A DNA stretch of 64,000 nt from Clostridium algidicarnis DSM 15099 (GTDB taxonomy: Bacteria > Bacillota > Clostridia > Clostridiales > Clostridiaceae): assembly GCF_002934235.1 (NCBI RefSeq), contig NZ_PTIS01000001.1, forward strand, positions 124,001 through 188,000. The letters run 5' to 3'. The notes beneath the pieces were generated by a model. It saw only the letters and a list, made by a program, of their open reading frames with translations, made no database searches and was not told the origin of the DNA. The stretch's first letter is position 1. The number at the start of each line of letters is the position of its first letter. Shown one piece after another: positions 55,749 through 64,000 of this stretch. A program made the translations under genes and the position numbers.

Positions 55749-57029
55749 ATGATTATTAAGAAATATGTCGTAAACAACATGAATGAAGCAATGACAAGAA
55801 TAAGATATGAACTTGGGAAAGATGCAGTAATTATAAGTCAAAGAAAGATAAGAAAGCCAGGTATAAAAGGATTTTTCGCTAAAAAGGTTATAGAAGTAAC
55901 CGCTGCAGCTGAAAATCCTTCTTCTAAAAAAGAAGAAGAATCCATGGAGGACAGCTTAAAAACCATAAGTAATATAATTAAAAATGAAAGTGAATATAAG
56001 ATTGAAAACAATATGAGCAATAACCAACCTTCAATAAAAGATGATATTATAATTCCTAAAACAAATATTCATATAAAAGATGAGAATAATAAAGATTTAG
56101 AAAAGGATAACGAAAATAGCTCATTACATAAAGAAGACAATTATGAACTTACTCAGCAAATAAAAGAAATGAAAGATATTTTAAATAAACTTTCCATAAA
56201 AAAAGATGATTCAATTATAGAGGATAGTCATAAAAAAATTGGAGATTTAAATGACTCCAAAGAATATATAGAAATAGAGAAAATGAAAAAGTTTCTTAGA
56301 GGACTAGATATAGATGGCTTTTTAGTTGATAATATAATAGAAGATGCAAAAAATATAAAAGATCCTTTAGATATGAAAGAAAAAGTAAAGAAGGTAATAT
56401 TAAATAGTATAAATATATCTACAGAGGATAATTTTATTGGAAAGGTTATATTTGTGGGACCAACAGGCGTAGGGAAGACCACTACTATTGCAAAGCTTGC
56501 AGGGAAGCTTTCTCTTATAGAGAAGAAGAAGGTTGGACTTATAACCTTAGATACCTATAGAATAGGTGCTGTAGATCAGCTAAGAACTTATGCAGATATT
56601 ATGGGTATAGACTTTAAAGTAGTAATGAATCAAAAAGAAATGAAGGAAGCCTTAAAATCCATGGAAAATATGGACACAATACTTATTGATACAACAGGTA
56701 GAAGTAGCAAAAATATAATGCAAATATCTGAACTTAGGTCCTATATAAATAAGATTGATGAGGCAAGAATATATCTAGTATTAAGCTGTACAACTAAGGA
56801 TAAAGATATAGATTTTATAACAGAGGCCTATAAAATACTTAAATATAATAATGTTATTATTACGAAATTAGATGAAACATCTTCTTATGGGTCAATATTA
56901 CAGATATTAAATAGATCAAGTAAGCCTTTAAGTCTTGTAAGCACAGGACAAAATGTGCCTGATGATATTAAAGTTTTAAGCAAAGAAGAACTTCTTAAGT
57001 TAATCTTTCAGGAGGATACTATATGTTAG
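55749..57029 (+). CDS. flhF: SRP-like GTPase FlhF
   Basis: A 426-aa FlhF. Acidic variable N-terminal/B domain, then the NG GTPase with G1 [10 protein letters not shown] (~residue 240), [13 protein letters not shown]3 DTTGR and TKLDE. It positions and counts flagella together with FlhG. Starts directly after the flhA stop; overlaps flhG by 7 bp. Confidence 0.95.
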   Translation: MIIKKYVVNNMNEAMTRIRYELGKDAVIISQRKIRKPGIKGFFAKKVIEVTAAAENPSSKKEEESMEDSLKTISNIIKNESEYKIENNMSNNQPSIKDDIIIPKTNIHIKDENNKDLEKDNENSSLHKEDNYELTQQIKEMKDILNKLSIKKDDSIIEDSHKKIGDLNDSKEYIEIEKMKKFLRGLDIDGFLVDNIIEDAKNIKDPLDMKEKVKKVILNSINISTEDNFIGKVIFVGPTGVGKTTTIAKLAGKLSLIEKKKVGLITLDTYRIGAVDQLRTYADIMGIDFKVVMNQKEMKEALKSMENMDTILIDTTGRSSKNIMQISELRSYINKIDEARIYLVLSCTTKDKDIDFITEAYKILKYNNVIITKLDETSSYGSILQILNRSSKPLSLVSTGQNVPDDIKVLSKEELLKLIFQEDTIC

Positions 57030-57880
57030 ATCAGGCAGAAAGACTAAGAGAAATAGCCTATGATCATAAGACTAATAAAAGCCCAAAGATAATAACCATA
57101 ACCTCTGGAAAAGGAGGGGTTGGAAAAAGTAACATTGTGGTTAACCTAGCTATTGCTCTCCAAAGATTAGGTAATAAAGTTATGGTTTTTGATGCGGACA
57201 TAGGTATGGGAAATGATGATGTACTTTTAGGAATTATATCTAAATACAATGTTTTTGATATAATAGATAAAGATAAAGAAATAGAAGAGGTGCTTATAGA
57301 AGGACCTTTTGGAATAAAGCTGTTACCAGGTGGGTCTGGCGTAAATAAGATAGAGGAGCTTACTGATGATGAAAGAAGAAAATTTCTTAGTAAATTAACA
57401 TCTTTAGAAGATTTGGACTTTATTCTTATGGACACTGGAGCTGGAATAAGCAGAACTGTACTTGCTTTTGTATCTACAGCAGAAGAACTTATTGTAGTAA
57501 CAACTCCAGAGCCACCATCAATTACAGATGCTTATAGCCTTTTAAAAGCTGTAAGTCACTTTAAATTAAAAAGTAAAGTTAATATAATAATAAATAGAGC
57601 ATCAGATTACAAAGAAGGTGAAATAACCTACAATAAATTAAAAAATGCAATGAATTCTTTTTTAAAAATGGAAGCTGTATATTTAGGAACAATTTTAGAT
57701 GATAAAAAAGTTACAAAGGCAGTTAGGAGTCAAAAGCCTTTTGTGCTTGCGTATCCTTTATCTGTAGCATCAAATGACATTTTATCTATAGCAGAAAAGC
57801 TAAATGGAAGTAAAGAAGAAGAAACTATGGGGATTGGAGTTCAGGGTTTGTTTAAAAAAATATTTAGTATATTTTCATAG
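57023..57880 (+). CDS. flhG: MinD-like ATPase FlhG (YlxH)
   Basis: A 285-aa ParA/MinD ATPase with deviant Walker [20 protein letters not shown] and a C-terminal amphipathic membrane-binding helix ([14 protein letters not shown]). Activates FlhF GTPase and sets flagellar number. Confidence 0.94.
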   Translation: MLDQAERLREIAYDHKTNKSPKIITITSGKGGVGKSNIVVNLAIALQRLGNKVMVFDADIGMGNDDVLLGIISKYNVFDIIDKDKEIEEVLIEGPFGIKLLPGGSGVNKIEELTDDERRKFLSKLTSLEDLDFILMDTGAGISRTVLAFVSTAEELIVVTTPEPPSITDAYSLLKAVSHFKLKSKVNIIINRASDYKEGEITYNKLKNAMNSFLKMEAVYLGTILDDKKVTKAVRSQKPFVLAYPLSVASNDILSIAEKLNGSKEEETMGIGVQGLFKKIFSIFS

Positions 57881-57894
57881 GGAGTTGGGTTGAT

Positions 57895-58551
57895 TTGAAG
57901 GATTTAGTCATAAATATAAATAATAAAATTGAAGTAGAATGGGATAAAAAGTATTATAAGAGCAATATAATGGATGTGAACGATAAGTTTATTACTATAA
58001 ATATTCCAATGCTTGAAGGAGGATATCTTACCTTATCAAAGGGAGATTATATAGAGGTTACATATTATAACTCTAAAGAGATATATAAGTTTCATAGTAA
58101 AGTTATAGGAAGAGATATTAAGGACAATTTGCATGAGATATATATAGAACACCCGAAAGATGTAAAAAAGGTTCAAAGAAGAAATTATGTAAGGGTATTT
58201 TATGGCCACAATATAAAATATTATATCTTAAAAGATAAGTTAAATTCAAATATAAATTTAGGTCAGGGTATCTTTGAAGATGCTATAATTATAGATATAA
58301 GTGGCGGCGGTATGAAGATAAAAACATCTAAAGAATTATCTTTAGGAGATATTATCATATCAAAGCTTACAATAGATGATACAGAACTTTTTGTTAAAGG
58401 CAGAGTATTAAGAAGCATAAAAGATGAAAATAAGCAAAATATTTGTGGAATATCTTTTATAGATATGGATGGGAAAACCATAGAAAAGGTTATACAATTT
58501 GTCTTTCTTCTTATGAGAAAGCAGAGAAATGCTGCACTTAAGGAGGGATAA
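57895..58551 (+). CDS. PilZ-domain flagellar brake protein (YcgR/MotI type)
   Basis: A 218-aa protein: N-terminal YcgR-N-like beta domain (residues 1-90) then PilZ with c-di-GMP motifs RRNYVR (Arg95-Arg100) and DISGGG (Asp134-Gly139). Expected to slow or stop the motor when c-di-GMP rises. TTG start after GGGAG. Confidence 0.9.
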   Translation: MKDLVININNKIEVEWDKKYYKSNIMDVNDKFITINIPMLEGGYLTLSKGDYIEVTYYNSKEIYKFHSKVIGRDIKDNLHEIYIEHPKDVKKVQRRNYVRVFYGHNIKYYILKDKLNSNINLGQGIFEDAIIIDISGGGMKIKTSKELSLGDIIISKLTIDDTELFVKGRVLRSIKDENKQNICGISFIDMDGKTIEKVIQFVFLLMRKQRNAALKEG

Positions 58552-58553
58552 AG

Positions 58554-59288
58554 GTGGGGAATTTAGAGAATTTAGAGATAAAAGAAGAAATGGTAAAGGA
58601 ATACACTCCACTAGTTAAATATCTAGCATCTAGGGTTATAATTGGAAAGTCTAAATACATAGATTACGAAGATTTATTAAGCTGTGGTATGATAGGACTT
58701 ATGGATGCTTTTAATAAATTTGATGAGAGTAAGGGTATGAAATTTTCAAGTTATGCATCTATAAGAATAAAAGGCTCCATGATAGATGAGATAAGAAAAA
58801 ATGCACCTATATCTAAAACTGCTATGGACAAGCTTAACAGATATAATAGGGCAGTAGATATGCTTCAAAATAAACTTATGAGAGAACCAGATGTAAATGA
58901 AATATCAAAAGAATTAGGTATCTCTATTCATGATATAGTTGAAATTGAAAATAGCATAAATTATATATCTATGGTATCTCTTGAAAACTTAGTTTTTTAT
59001 GAAGAGGATGAGATGAATCTCATGGGGTCTATAGAAGATAAATTAAGCCCATCACCATCAGATATGTTAGAAGAAAAGGAAAAGCTTGAGTATCTTGTGA
59101 AAGGGTTAGATTTATTAAAAGAAAAAGATAAGTTAGTATTGTCATTATACTATTATGAGGGACTTACACTAAAAGAAATAGGAAAAGTGTTAGAAGTTTC
59201 AGAGTCTAGAGTATGTCAACTTCATACTAGAGCTATAGTAAATTTAAAAACAGCTATGAAAAAATTAAAATATAGTCAAATGGAGTGA
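58554..59288 (+). CDS. sigD: Flagellar sigma factor sigma-D (FliA)
   Basis: A 244-aa sigma-28 family factor with regions 2 (DLLSCGMIGLMDAFNKFDESKGMKFSSYASIRIKG, ~residues 35-75), 3 (MREPDVNEISKELGISIHDI) and 4 (LKEIGKVLEVSESRVCQLHTRAI helix-turn-helix). It would read the three TAAA-N15-TACGATAA promoters in this window. GTG start after AAGGAGG. Confidence 0.96.
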   Translation: MGNLENLEIKEEMVKEYTPLVKYLASRVIIGKSKYIDYEDLLSCGMIGLMDAFNKFDESKGMKFSSYASIRIKGSMIDEIRKNAPISKTAMDKLNRYNRAVDMLQNKLMREPDVNEISKELGISIHDIVEIENSINYISMVSLENLVFYEEDEMNLMGSIEDKLSPSPSDMLEEKEKLEYLVKGLDLLKEKDKLVLSLYYYEGLTLKEIGKVLEVSESRVCQLHTRAIVNLKTAMKKLKYSQME

Positions 59289-59293
59289 ATTCT

Positions 59294-59710
59294 ATGCCAA
59301 TAGTTCTTATAATTATAGCGGTATTACTTATAACTTTTAATATTAAGGCTATAAAAAATGAAGATAAAAAATTTAAAGATGTTTTAGATGAAAAAGAAAG
59401 GTCTATGACGCCATCTGATATTGCTATAGGTGAAATAAGGAAAGATGTAGCAGAAAGCCTTTTAGAAATACAACAAGATATAGAATTACTAAAGCATAGT
59501 GTGATTAAGTACGATAAAGAACAAGACAAAGAAAATGATAAAGAAGAAGAAAATAAAGAAGAAGAAAATGAAGAAAAAATAGATGAAAATAATAAAGTTA
59601 CAGCAGTAATAAAGCTTCTATCTATAGGTAAGGATGTAGATGAGATTTCAACAGAGCTTAATCTAGGCAAGGGGGAAGTACTATTAATAAAAGAATTATA
59701 CAAAAAATAA
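59294..59710 (+). CDS. DUF6115-type small membrane protein of the flagellar operon
   Basis: A 138-aa protein with an N-terminal membrane helix (IVLIIIAVLLITFNI), a Glu/Lys-rich coiled middle, and a C-terminal helix-turn-helix-like segment (AVIKLLSIGKDVDEISTELNLGKGEVLLI). Frequent downstream of sigD in Firmicutes; function unknown. GGAGTGA (inside the sigD stop) supports ATG 59294 over GTG 59285. Confidence 0.78.
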   Translation: MPIVLIIIAVLLITFNIKAIKNEDKKFKDVLDEKERSMTPSDIAIGEIRKDVAESLLEIQQDIELLKHSVIKYDKEQDKENDKEEENKEEENEEKIDENNKVTAVIKLLSIGKDVDEISTELNLGKGEVLLIKELYKK

Positions 59711-59907
59711 AAGATGTATTTATTTTTTTTAGCGATAGAAAGATTTTATTTGGTATAGGCGTAGGTATACTTATTGGAGTTGTTTTTATGTTTAGTTATA
59801 AGGTTGAAAATTCTATGACTAGGGAAAAGATAGAAGAAAAGGCTAGAATTTATGGAATGGATTATCCAGAAGAATTTAAAGTTATAAACAAAAAGGAAGT
59901 GGAGTAA
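59683..59907 (+). CDS. Small single-pass membrane protein with probable ATT start
   Basis: 74 codons, reading (I/M)NKRIIQKIKDVFIFFSD, then a membrane helix (ILFGIGVGILIGVVFMF), then MTREKIEEKARIYGMDYPEEF. The C-terminal part resembles small MltG/YceG-N-like clostridial proteins. No ATG, GTG or TTG exists in frame upstream of the membrane helix; GGGGG (59671-59675) is 7 nt before ATT 59683. The first ATG (59788) would start inside the helix. Overlaps the previous gene by 28 bp and flgF/flgG by 1 bp (TAATG). Confidence 0.6.
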   Translation: MNKRIIQKIKDVFIFFSDRKILFGIGVGILIGVVFMFSYKVENSMTREKIEEKARIYGMDYPEEFKVINKKEVE

Positions 59908-60689
59908 TGATAAGAGGTATATATACTGCAGTATCGGGACTAATAGCTGAAGAAGCAAATCAAAATGTCATATCTTCTAATATGGCCAATGCAAATACTG
60001 TAGGATACAAATCAGATAGCCTTATAATTAAGAATTTCGGAGATGTTTTAATAGAAAACTATGATAAGGTTGCAGGTGGAAAGAATGTAAGAAACACTAT
60101 AGGAGGATTGTCACTTGGGAGTAAAATAGATGAGACAGTAGTTGATTTTACTGGAGGTTCTATTGAATCTACAGATAAGGAAACTGATTTTGCAATAGAG
60201 GGCAGAGGCTTTTTTACAGTGAGGAAAAACCCACCAAATGGTAATGGCACGTTTTATACAAGGGATGGTCATTTTCATACTAATTCTAGGGGCTATTTGG
60301 TTACAGATAGTGGTGATGATGTTATGGGAATAAACAGTAGAACTGGTGCTACAGAACCTATATTTGTAGGCAATGCAAAGTTAACTATGGATTATAACGG
60401 GAACCTAAAATTAAATGATGTAGAAGGTTATAGATTAAGTACTGTAGACTTTCAAGATTATAAAGGACTTAAAAAAATAGGTGATAATTTATATCAAGGT
60501 GAAAACCCTATTAACACAGAAGATATTTTAATAAAACATAAGGCTTTAGAAAAATCGAATGTGAATGTTATAGAAGAGATGGTTAACATGATGACTGTAA
60601 TGAGAAACTTCGAGACAAATCAAAAGATTGTACAAACTCTTGATGAAACATTAAATAAGGCAGCAAATGAAATAGGTGCTGTAAGGTAG
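59907..60689 (+). CDS. Flagellar rod protein FlgF/FlgG family (first)
   Basis: A 260-aa distal/proximal rod protein: MIRGIYTAVSGLIAEEANQN, MANANTVGYKSD, and C-terminal SNVNVIEEMVNMMTVMRNFETNQKIVQTLDE shortened across residues 225-255. Two such genes in tandem usually supply FlgF and FlgG (FlhO/FlhP in Bacillus). ATG overlaps previous stop. Confidence 0.88.
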   Translation: MIRGIYTAVSGLIAEEANQNVISSNMANANTVGYKSDSLIIKNFGDVLIENYDKVAGGKNVRNTIGGLSLGSKIDETVVDFTGGSIESTDKETDFAIEGRGFFTVRKNPPNGNGTFYTRDGHFHTNSRGYLVTDSGDDVMGINSRTGATEPIFVGNAKLTMDYNGNLKLNDVEGYRLSTVDFQDYKGLKKIGDNLYQGENPINTEDILIKHKALEKSNVNVIEEMVNMMTVMRNFETNQKIVQTLDETLNKAANEIGAVR

Positions 60690-60701
60690 GGGAGATTACA
60701 T

Positions 60702-61493
60702 ATGTTAAGAACACTTTGGAATAGTAAAACTGCCATGATGGCAAATCAAAATAAAATAGATTCTATATCAAATAATATATCCAATTCCAATACTGATGGA
60801 TATAAAAAGATAGATGTAAGATTTAAAGATCTTATGTATGAAACTTTAAATAGACAAGGGTATCCTCTAACTGAAAATAATAATAGACAAGTGGATCCAT
60901 ATAATGGTGGAGGTTCAAGAAGTACAGAGGGTATAAGGGTATTTACTCAAGGAAACCTAAAACAAACAGGTATAAACACTGATCTTGCTATAGATGGTGA
61001 TGGACTTTTTAGACTTACAAGGCCAGATGGCAATATTGTATATAAAAGAGCTGGATCCTTTAATATAGATATAGCTAGAGGCACTTTAGTAGATGATATG
61101 GGAAGTTACCTAAATATAGAATATAAGGATGGAGTAGATTTAAACAATGTAGGTCTTGAAAGTAGCAAATTAACCGTAAATAAAGATGGTACTATTTATA
61201 GTGGGAGTGCTAACTCAAGGGTAGAGATAGGAAGAATACCACTATATAAACCTGTAGGAGATGAGGCTTTAATTTCTGTTGGAGAAAGCTATTTTGCCTT
61301 AGCAGAAGGCGCTGAAGTAGTTGAAACATCAGATTATGATTTAAGACAAGGTTTTGTAGAAATGTCTAACGTAGATATGTCAGAAGAATTCACTCAGCTT
61401 ATATTAACTCAAAGAGCTTTTGAATTAAATTCAAAAAGTCTTAAAACAGCAGATGAAATGTGGGGATTAATAAATAACCTTAGAGGAAGATAG
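60702..61493 (+). CDS. flgG: Flagellar rod protein FlgF/FlgG family (second)
   Basis: A 263-aa rod protein with SISNNISNSNTDGYKK at the N-terminus and EMSNVDMSEEFTQLILTQRAFELNSKSLKTADEMW at the C-terminus (residues ~220-255). Last gene of the flgB operon. Confidence 0.88.
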   Translation: MLRTLWNSKTAMMANQNKIDSISNNISNSNTDGYKKIDVRFKDLMYETLNRQGYPLTENNNRQVDPYNGGGSRSTEGIRVFTQGNLKQTGINTDLAIDGDGLFRLTRPDGNIVYKRAGSFNIDIARGTLVDDMGSYLNIEYKDGVDLNNVGLESSKLTVNKDGTIYSGSANSRVEIGRIPLYKPVGDEALISVGESYFALAEGAEVVETSDYDLRQGFVEMSNVDMSEEFTQLILTQRAFELNSKSLKTADEMWGLINNLRGR

Positions 61494-61507
61494 TGATTTA
61501 ATGAATC

Positions 61508-61549
61508 GGGAAAGTTTAGGATGTGACCTAAAGACTTTCCTGTTTTTTT
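61508..61549 (+). terminator. Terminator of the flgB operon
   Basis: GGAAAGT-TTAGG (61509-61520) with CCTAA-ACTTTCC (61527-61540, 2-nt bulge), then seven Ts. Confidence 0.88.
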
Positions 61550-61649
61550 ATGTCTAATTATAATATTTTATAAGAATGTTAAGAGTTTAGAATATATCCT
61601 TCTATATTAAAATATACATTAGTATAGTATTTATTTAAGGAGAAGATTT

Positions 61650-62417
61650 ATGGGAATTGGATATATATTGGGGTGCTTAATAAGTATAATTTTTTGGAAA
61701 GCAGAAAGACAAGTTGTTTTTAGAAACTGTGACAATATACTTAAGAAAAGGTTTAAATATAAAATATTAGTGAATATATTTTATATAATATTTATATTTC
61801 TTGTATATAATTTAATGAAAATAGCCCCCAAAAATGAAATAACAAATTTTATAATAGCCTTTATAGTTATAGATATTAGTAATAGTGAAAAGAAAAATTT
61901 AGAGCATGAAGGACCTATAAAATTTTATGGATCAATAACTTTAGCTTGCAAGTCAATTTTATGTGGATTTGTAGCTCCACTATTTTATATAGCTCTATTT
62001 TCTAATACTGTAGGTATCATATACTTTTTAATATATAATATTAGCGAACTTAAAGATTATGATATATTTAAAATATTACACAATGTTTTAAACATATTAC
62101 CAGCTCTAATTATTCAGTTATTTTTTTACTTTATATATATCTTTAGAAATAAAAAGTTTGAAATAGACTTTAAAGGAGATTATATTAAAAACTCTCTTAC
62201 AAAGCCTCTCCTTAATATAGAGATAATGGCAGCTTATATAGAATCTGTAAACTTCTATCATCACTTTGAAAAAAATTCTATAAATTATATTAAAGAATAT
62301 GGAGTATATAATAGTAAAATAGATGAATATTGTATAAAGGATTATTTAAGTGTCACCTACGCCCTATCATTTATATTTTTTGCAATGTTTATGGGAGTAG
62401 TATTTTTATATAAATAG
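61650..62417 (+). CDS. Unknown polytopic membrane protein
   Basis: A 255-aa protein with about five to six hydrophobic segments (residues ~2-15, 40-57, 63-76, 103-130, 148-165, 235-252) and no motif I recognise. The cytoplasmic or external loop around residues 165-230 is polar. TTTAAGGAG ribosome site; own transcription unit after the flagellar terminator. Function unknown; no flagellar link implied. Confidence 0.7.
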   Translation: MGIGYILGCLISIIFWKAERQVVFRNCDNILKKRFKYKILVNIFYIIFIFLVYNLMKIAPKNEITNFIIAFIVIDISNSEKKNLEHEGPIKFYGSITLACKSILCGFVAPLFYIALFSNTVGIIYFLIYNISELKDYDIFKILHNVLNILPALIIQLFFYFIYIFRNKKFEIDFKGDYIKNSLTKPLLNIEIMAAYIESVNFYHHFEKNSINYIKEYGVYNSKIDEYCIKDYLSVTYALSFIFFAMFMGVVFLYK

Positions 62418-62485
62418 ATTAACTAAATATGATTACTTTTAATATGTATTTTATTAGCCTACTTAAGACTTATTAATATTTAAAT

Positions 62486-62526
62486 AAAAAAAGAAGAAAT
62501 AATATAATTTATTTCTTCTTTTTTTA
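62486..62526. terminator. Bidirectional terminator between convergent genes
   Basis: Perfect 15-bp stem: 62486-62500 (AAAAAAAGAAGAAAT) with 62511-62525 (ATTTCTTCTTTTTTT). T tract on both strands, serving the membrane-protein gene and the pyrophosphatase gene. Confidence 0.9.
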
Positions 62527-62552
62527 TGGGCTATAGGTACTATTACTTAATT

Positions 62553-64000
62553 TTATTTAACCATAGTTATAGCAGTACTTAAAGGAGGAATTACTTGTTT
62601 CTTCCTGGATAAGATTCCTGGTAGGAATACAGATTCCTTATTATTAAGTTTTATATTAAAAGCTTTTGATACCATATCTTTACTTGGACCACTAGCCATA
62701 ATCTCTGAACCTACATTTAATATATCTGTTAACATAAATATTAAAATATTAAAGTTTTCTTTAACAGCTTTAGCTTCCATAAGATTTATCATATCTGCCT
62801 TTATAGGCAAGAAACTTTCTATGTCCATAGTATTTATTTGAGACACACCAATTTTCATATTACCAAGGTTAAATATTTTAAAGTCTTGATGGAATACATC
62901 CTCAGCAGTTCTATCTATCAATGAAGTGCCAGCTTTAAACATTTCCTTTGCAAAGGTTTCTACATCTAAGTCAGCTATTTGAGCTAATCTTTTAAGTATC
63001 ATTTTATCTACATTAGTGGCAGTAGGTGATTTAAATAAAAGCGTATCTGAAATTATAGCAGCACATAATATTCCAGCTACCTTTTTTGAAGGTCTAATGC
63101 CATTTTCAAAGAAAATAGATCCTATTATTGTGGATGTACTTCCAACGGGTTCATTTCTAAAGTAAATTGGAGTACCTGTTTGTACGTCTGCAATTCTGTG
63201 GTGATCGATTATTTCTAAAACTTCAGCATCTTCAAGACCATCTACAGATTGACCTCTTTCATTATGATCTAATAATATAACCTTCTTTTTGTTCCTTGAT
63301 ATTAGATGGTATCTTGAAATACTTCCTATTATTCGATTTTCAATGTTAACAACAGGATAACTTCTATATCTGGTTTCTATCATAACATCTCTTATATCAT
63401 CTACAAAATCTTCTGTGGAAAAGTTAATTATATTATCTTTTGCCATAACATATTCCACAGGAATGCTCTGAGTTATAAGCCTTGCAGCAGTAAAAGAATC
63501 ATAGGAGGTTGAAATTAGAGTGCAACCATTTTCTTCTGCTTTTTTTATTACAGCATCACTTACTTCTTGAGTTCCTGTAACTATAACTAGAGAGGATTTA
63601 GCATTTATGGAGATAAGTTGATTATCTTCTCTATCACCTACAATTGCAATATCTCCTTCTTCAATTAAACATTGTATGCTTTCAGGTTTCATAGCAGTTA
63701 CTATGATTTTACCTTTAAAGCTAGTTGACCCTTTATAAATAAAAATTGGTTTTGCGGATAAGGTTTCTAAAATATTTTCTAGTTTAGTATTACTTTTAGA
63801 AAGTATATTAGTATCCCAAACATCCATAAATGTTGAGGTAAGATTAGATACTGAAACTATACCTTTTAAGTATTCATTTTCATCTGTTACTGGCAAGGTT
63901 TTAAGGTTATGTTTTTTCATTATGTTCCAAGCCATTTTAAGGGATATGTCTGGTGATATAGGAGCTATCTTATCTATATTTAAATCAGAAACTTGAAGTT
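62553..64000 (-). CDS. ppaC: Manganese-dependent (family II) inorganic pyrophosphatase with CBS and DRTGG domains (partial)
   Basis: C-terminal ~482 residues; the frame continues to the window end, so the N-terminus is outside. Order: CBS half (SLKMAWNIMKKHNLKTLPV), DRTGG domain (ILETLSAKPIFIYKG, VIVTGTQEVSD), second CBS half (DIRDVMIETRYRSYPVVN), then the DHH catalytic domain (LDHNERGQSVDG, IIDHHRIADVQTG, AAIISDTLLFKSPTAT) and DHHA2 (FLPGILSRKKQVIPPL). It hydrolyses PPi; the CBS module gives adenine-nucleotide control. Confidence 0.95.
   Translation of the reverse strand, partial: LQVSDLNIDKIAPISPDISLKMAWNIMKKHNLKTLPVTDENEYLKGIVSVSNLTSTFMDVWDTNILSKSNTKLENILETLSAKPIFIYKGSTSFKGKIIVTAMKPESIQCLIEEGDIAIVGDREDNQLISINAKSSLVIVTGTQEVSDAVIKKAEENGCTLISTSYDSFTAARLITQSIPVEYVMAKDNIINFSTEDFVDDIRDVMIETRYRSYPVVNIENRIIGSISRYHLISRNKKKVILLDHNERGQSVDGLEDAEVLEIIDHHRIADVQTGTPIYFRNEPVGSTSTIIGSIFFENGIRPSKKVAGILCAAIISDTLLFKSPTATNVDKMILKRLAQIADLDVETFAKEMFKAGTSLIDRTAEDVFHQDFKIFNLGNMKIGVSQINTMDIESFLPIKADMINLMEAKAVKENFNILIFMLTDILNVGSEIMASGPSKDMVSKAFNIKLNNKESVFLPGILSRKKQVIPPLSTAITMVK

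Noticed and set aside
59728-59740. Sigma-D-like AGCGATAG before the rod genes
   Set aside because: No TAAA at the required spacing; lies inside coding sequence.
1-64000. CRISPR arrays, tRNA/rRNA genes, intact transposases or prophage genes
   Set aside because: None seen on reading both strands.

Overview
The window comes from an AT-rich, anaerobic, flagellated Firmicute, most likely Clostridium in the strict sense. The evidence is the very low G+C, Gram-positive Shine-Dalgarno sites with frequent TTG/GTG starts, a single-chain pyruvate:ferredoxin oxidoreductase beside a flavodoxin, FapA, FliW/CsrA, a CheC/CheD/FliY chemotaxis set, a fused FliR-FlhB, and a CBS/DRTGG family II pyrophosphatase. 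I cannot name the species from sequence alone.

Layout. 1-4.8 kb: end of a topoisomerase IV B subunit gene (cut by the window edge), the A subunit, a GlpP-like antiterminator and a DJ-1/PfpI protein. 4.8-10.1 kb: recJ, a soluble PAS histidine kinase with no adjacent regulator, and murG. 10.2-16.9 kb: flavodoxin, PFOR, a Cys-rich DUF1292 protein, a HAD phosphatase and a class IV aminotransferase. 16.9-27.5 kb: a chemotaxis and switch operon (fapA, cheW, cheD, cheB, cheR, cheA, cheC, cheY, cheW, fliM, fliY) behind a near-consensus sigma-D promoter. 27.5-35.0 kb: a late filament operon (flgM, flgN, flgK, flgL, fliW, csrA, flaG, an unknown gene, fliS, fliD, a fliT-like gene) behind a second sigma-D promoter. 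35.0-37.8 kb: a damaged flagellin locus. 38.1-61.5 kb: the large hook-basal-body, export, motor and sigma-D operon from flgB to flgG. After it come an unknown membrane protein gene and, on the minus strand and cut by the window end, the pyrophosphatase gene.

Logic. The 38-61 kb operon builds the basal body, export gate, stator and hook and encodes sigma-D. FlgM restrains sigma-D until the hook is complete. Sigma-D then reads the 16.9 kb, 27.6 kb and flagellin promoters, whose -10 octamers are identical (TACGATAA). FliW/CsrA probably control flagellin translation, and a PilZ protein provides c-di-GMP input to the motor.

Most unusual part: 35.0-37.8 kb. A flagellin gene with an excellent Shine-Dalgarno has ATT where ATG is expected, an in-frame ochre codon at codon 74, and a 3' half replaced by remnants of unrelated genes. 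It is preceded by a roughly 215-nt leader that folds into what looks like a structured RNA, including a GGA-loop hairpin of CsrA type. A 25-bp piece of that leader recurs (24/25) just after the stop of the second, intact flagellin gene, so the damaged island lies between direct repeats. Other points of interest are a 74-codon gene that seems to start at ATT (59683) and two genes whose strong Shine-Dalgarno is separated from ATG by a hairpin (4142 and 14653).
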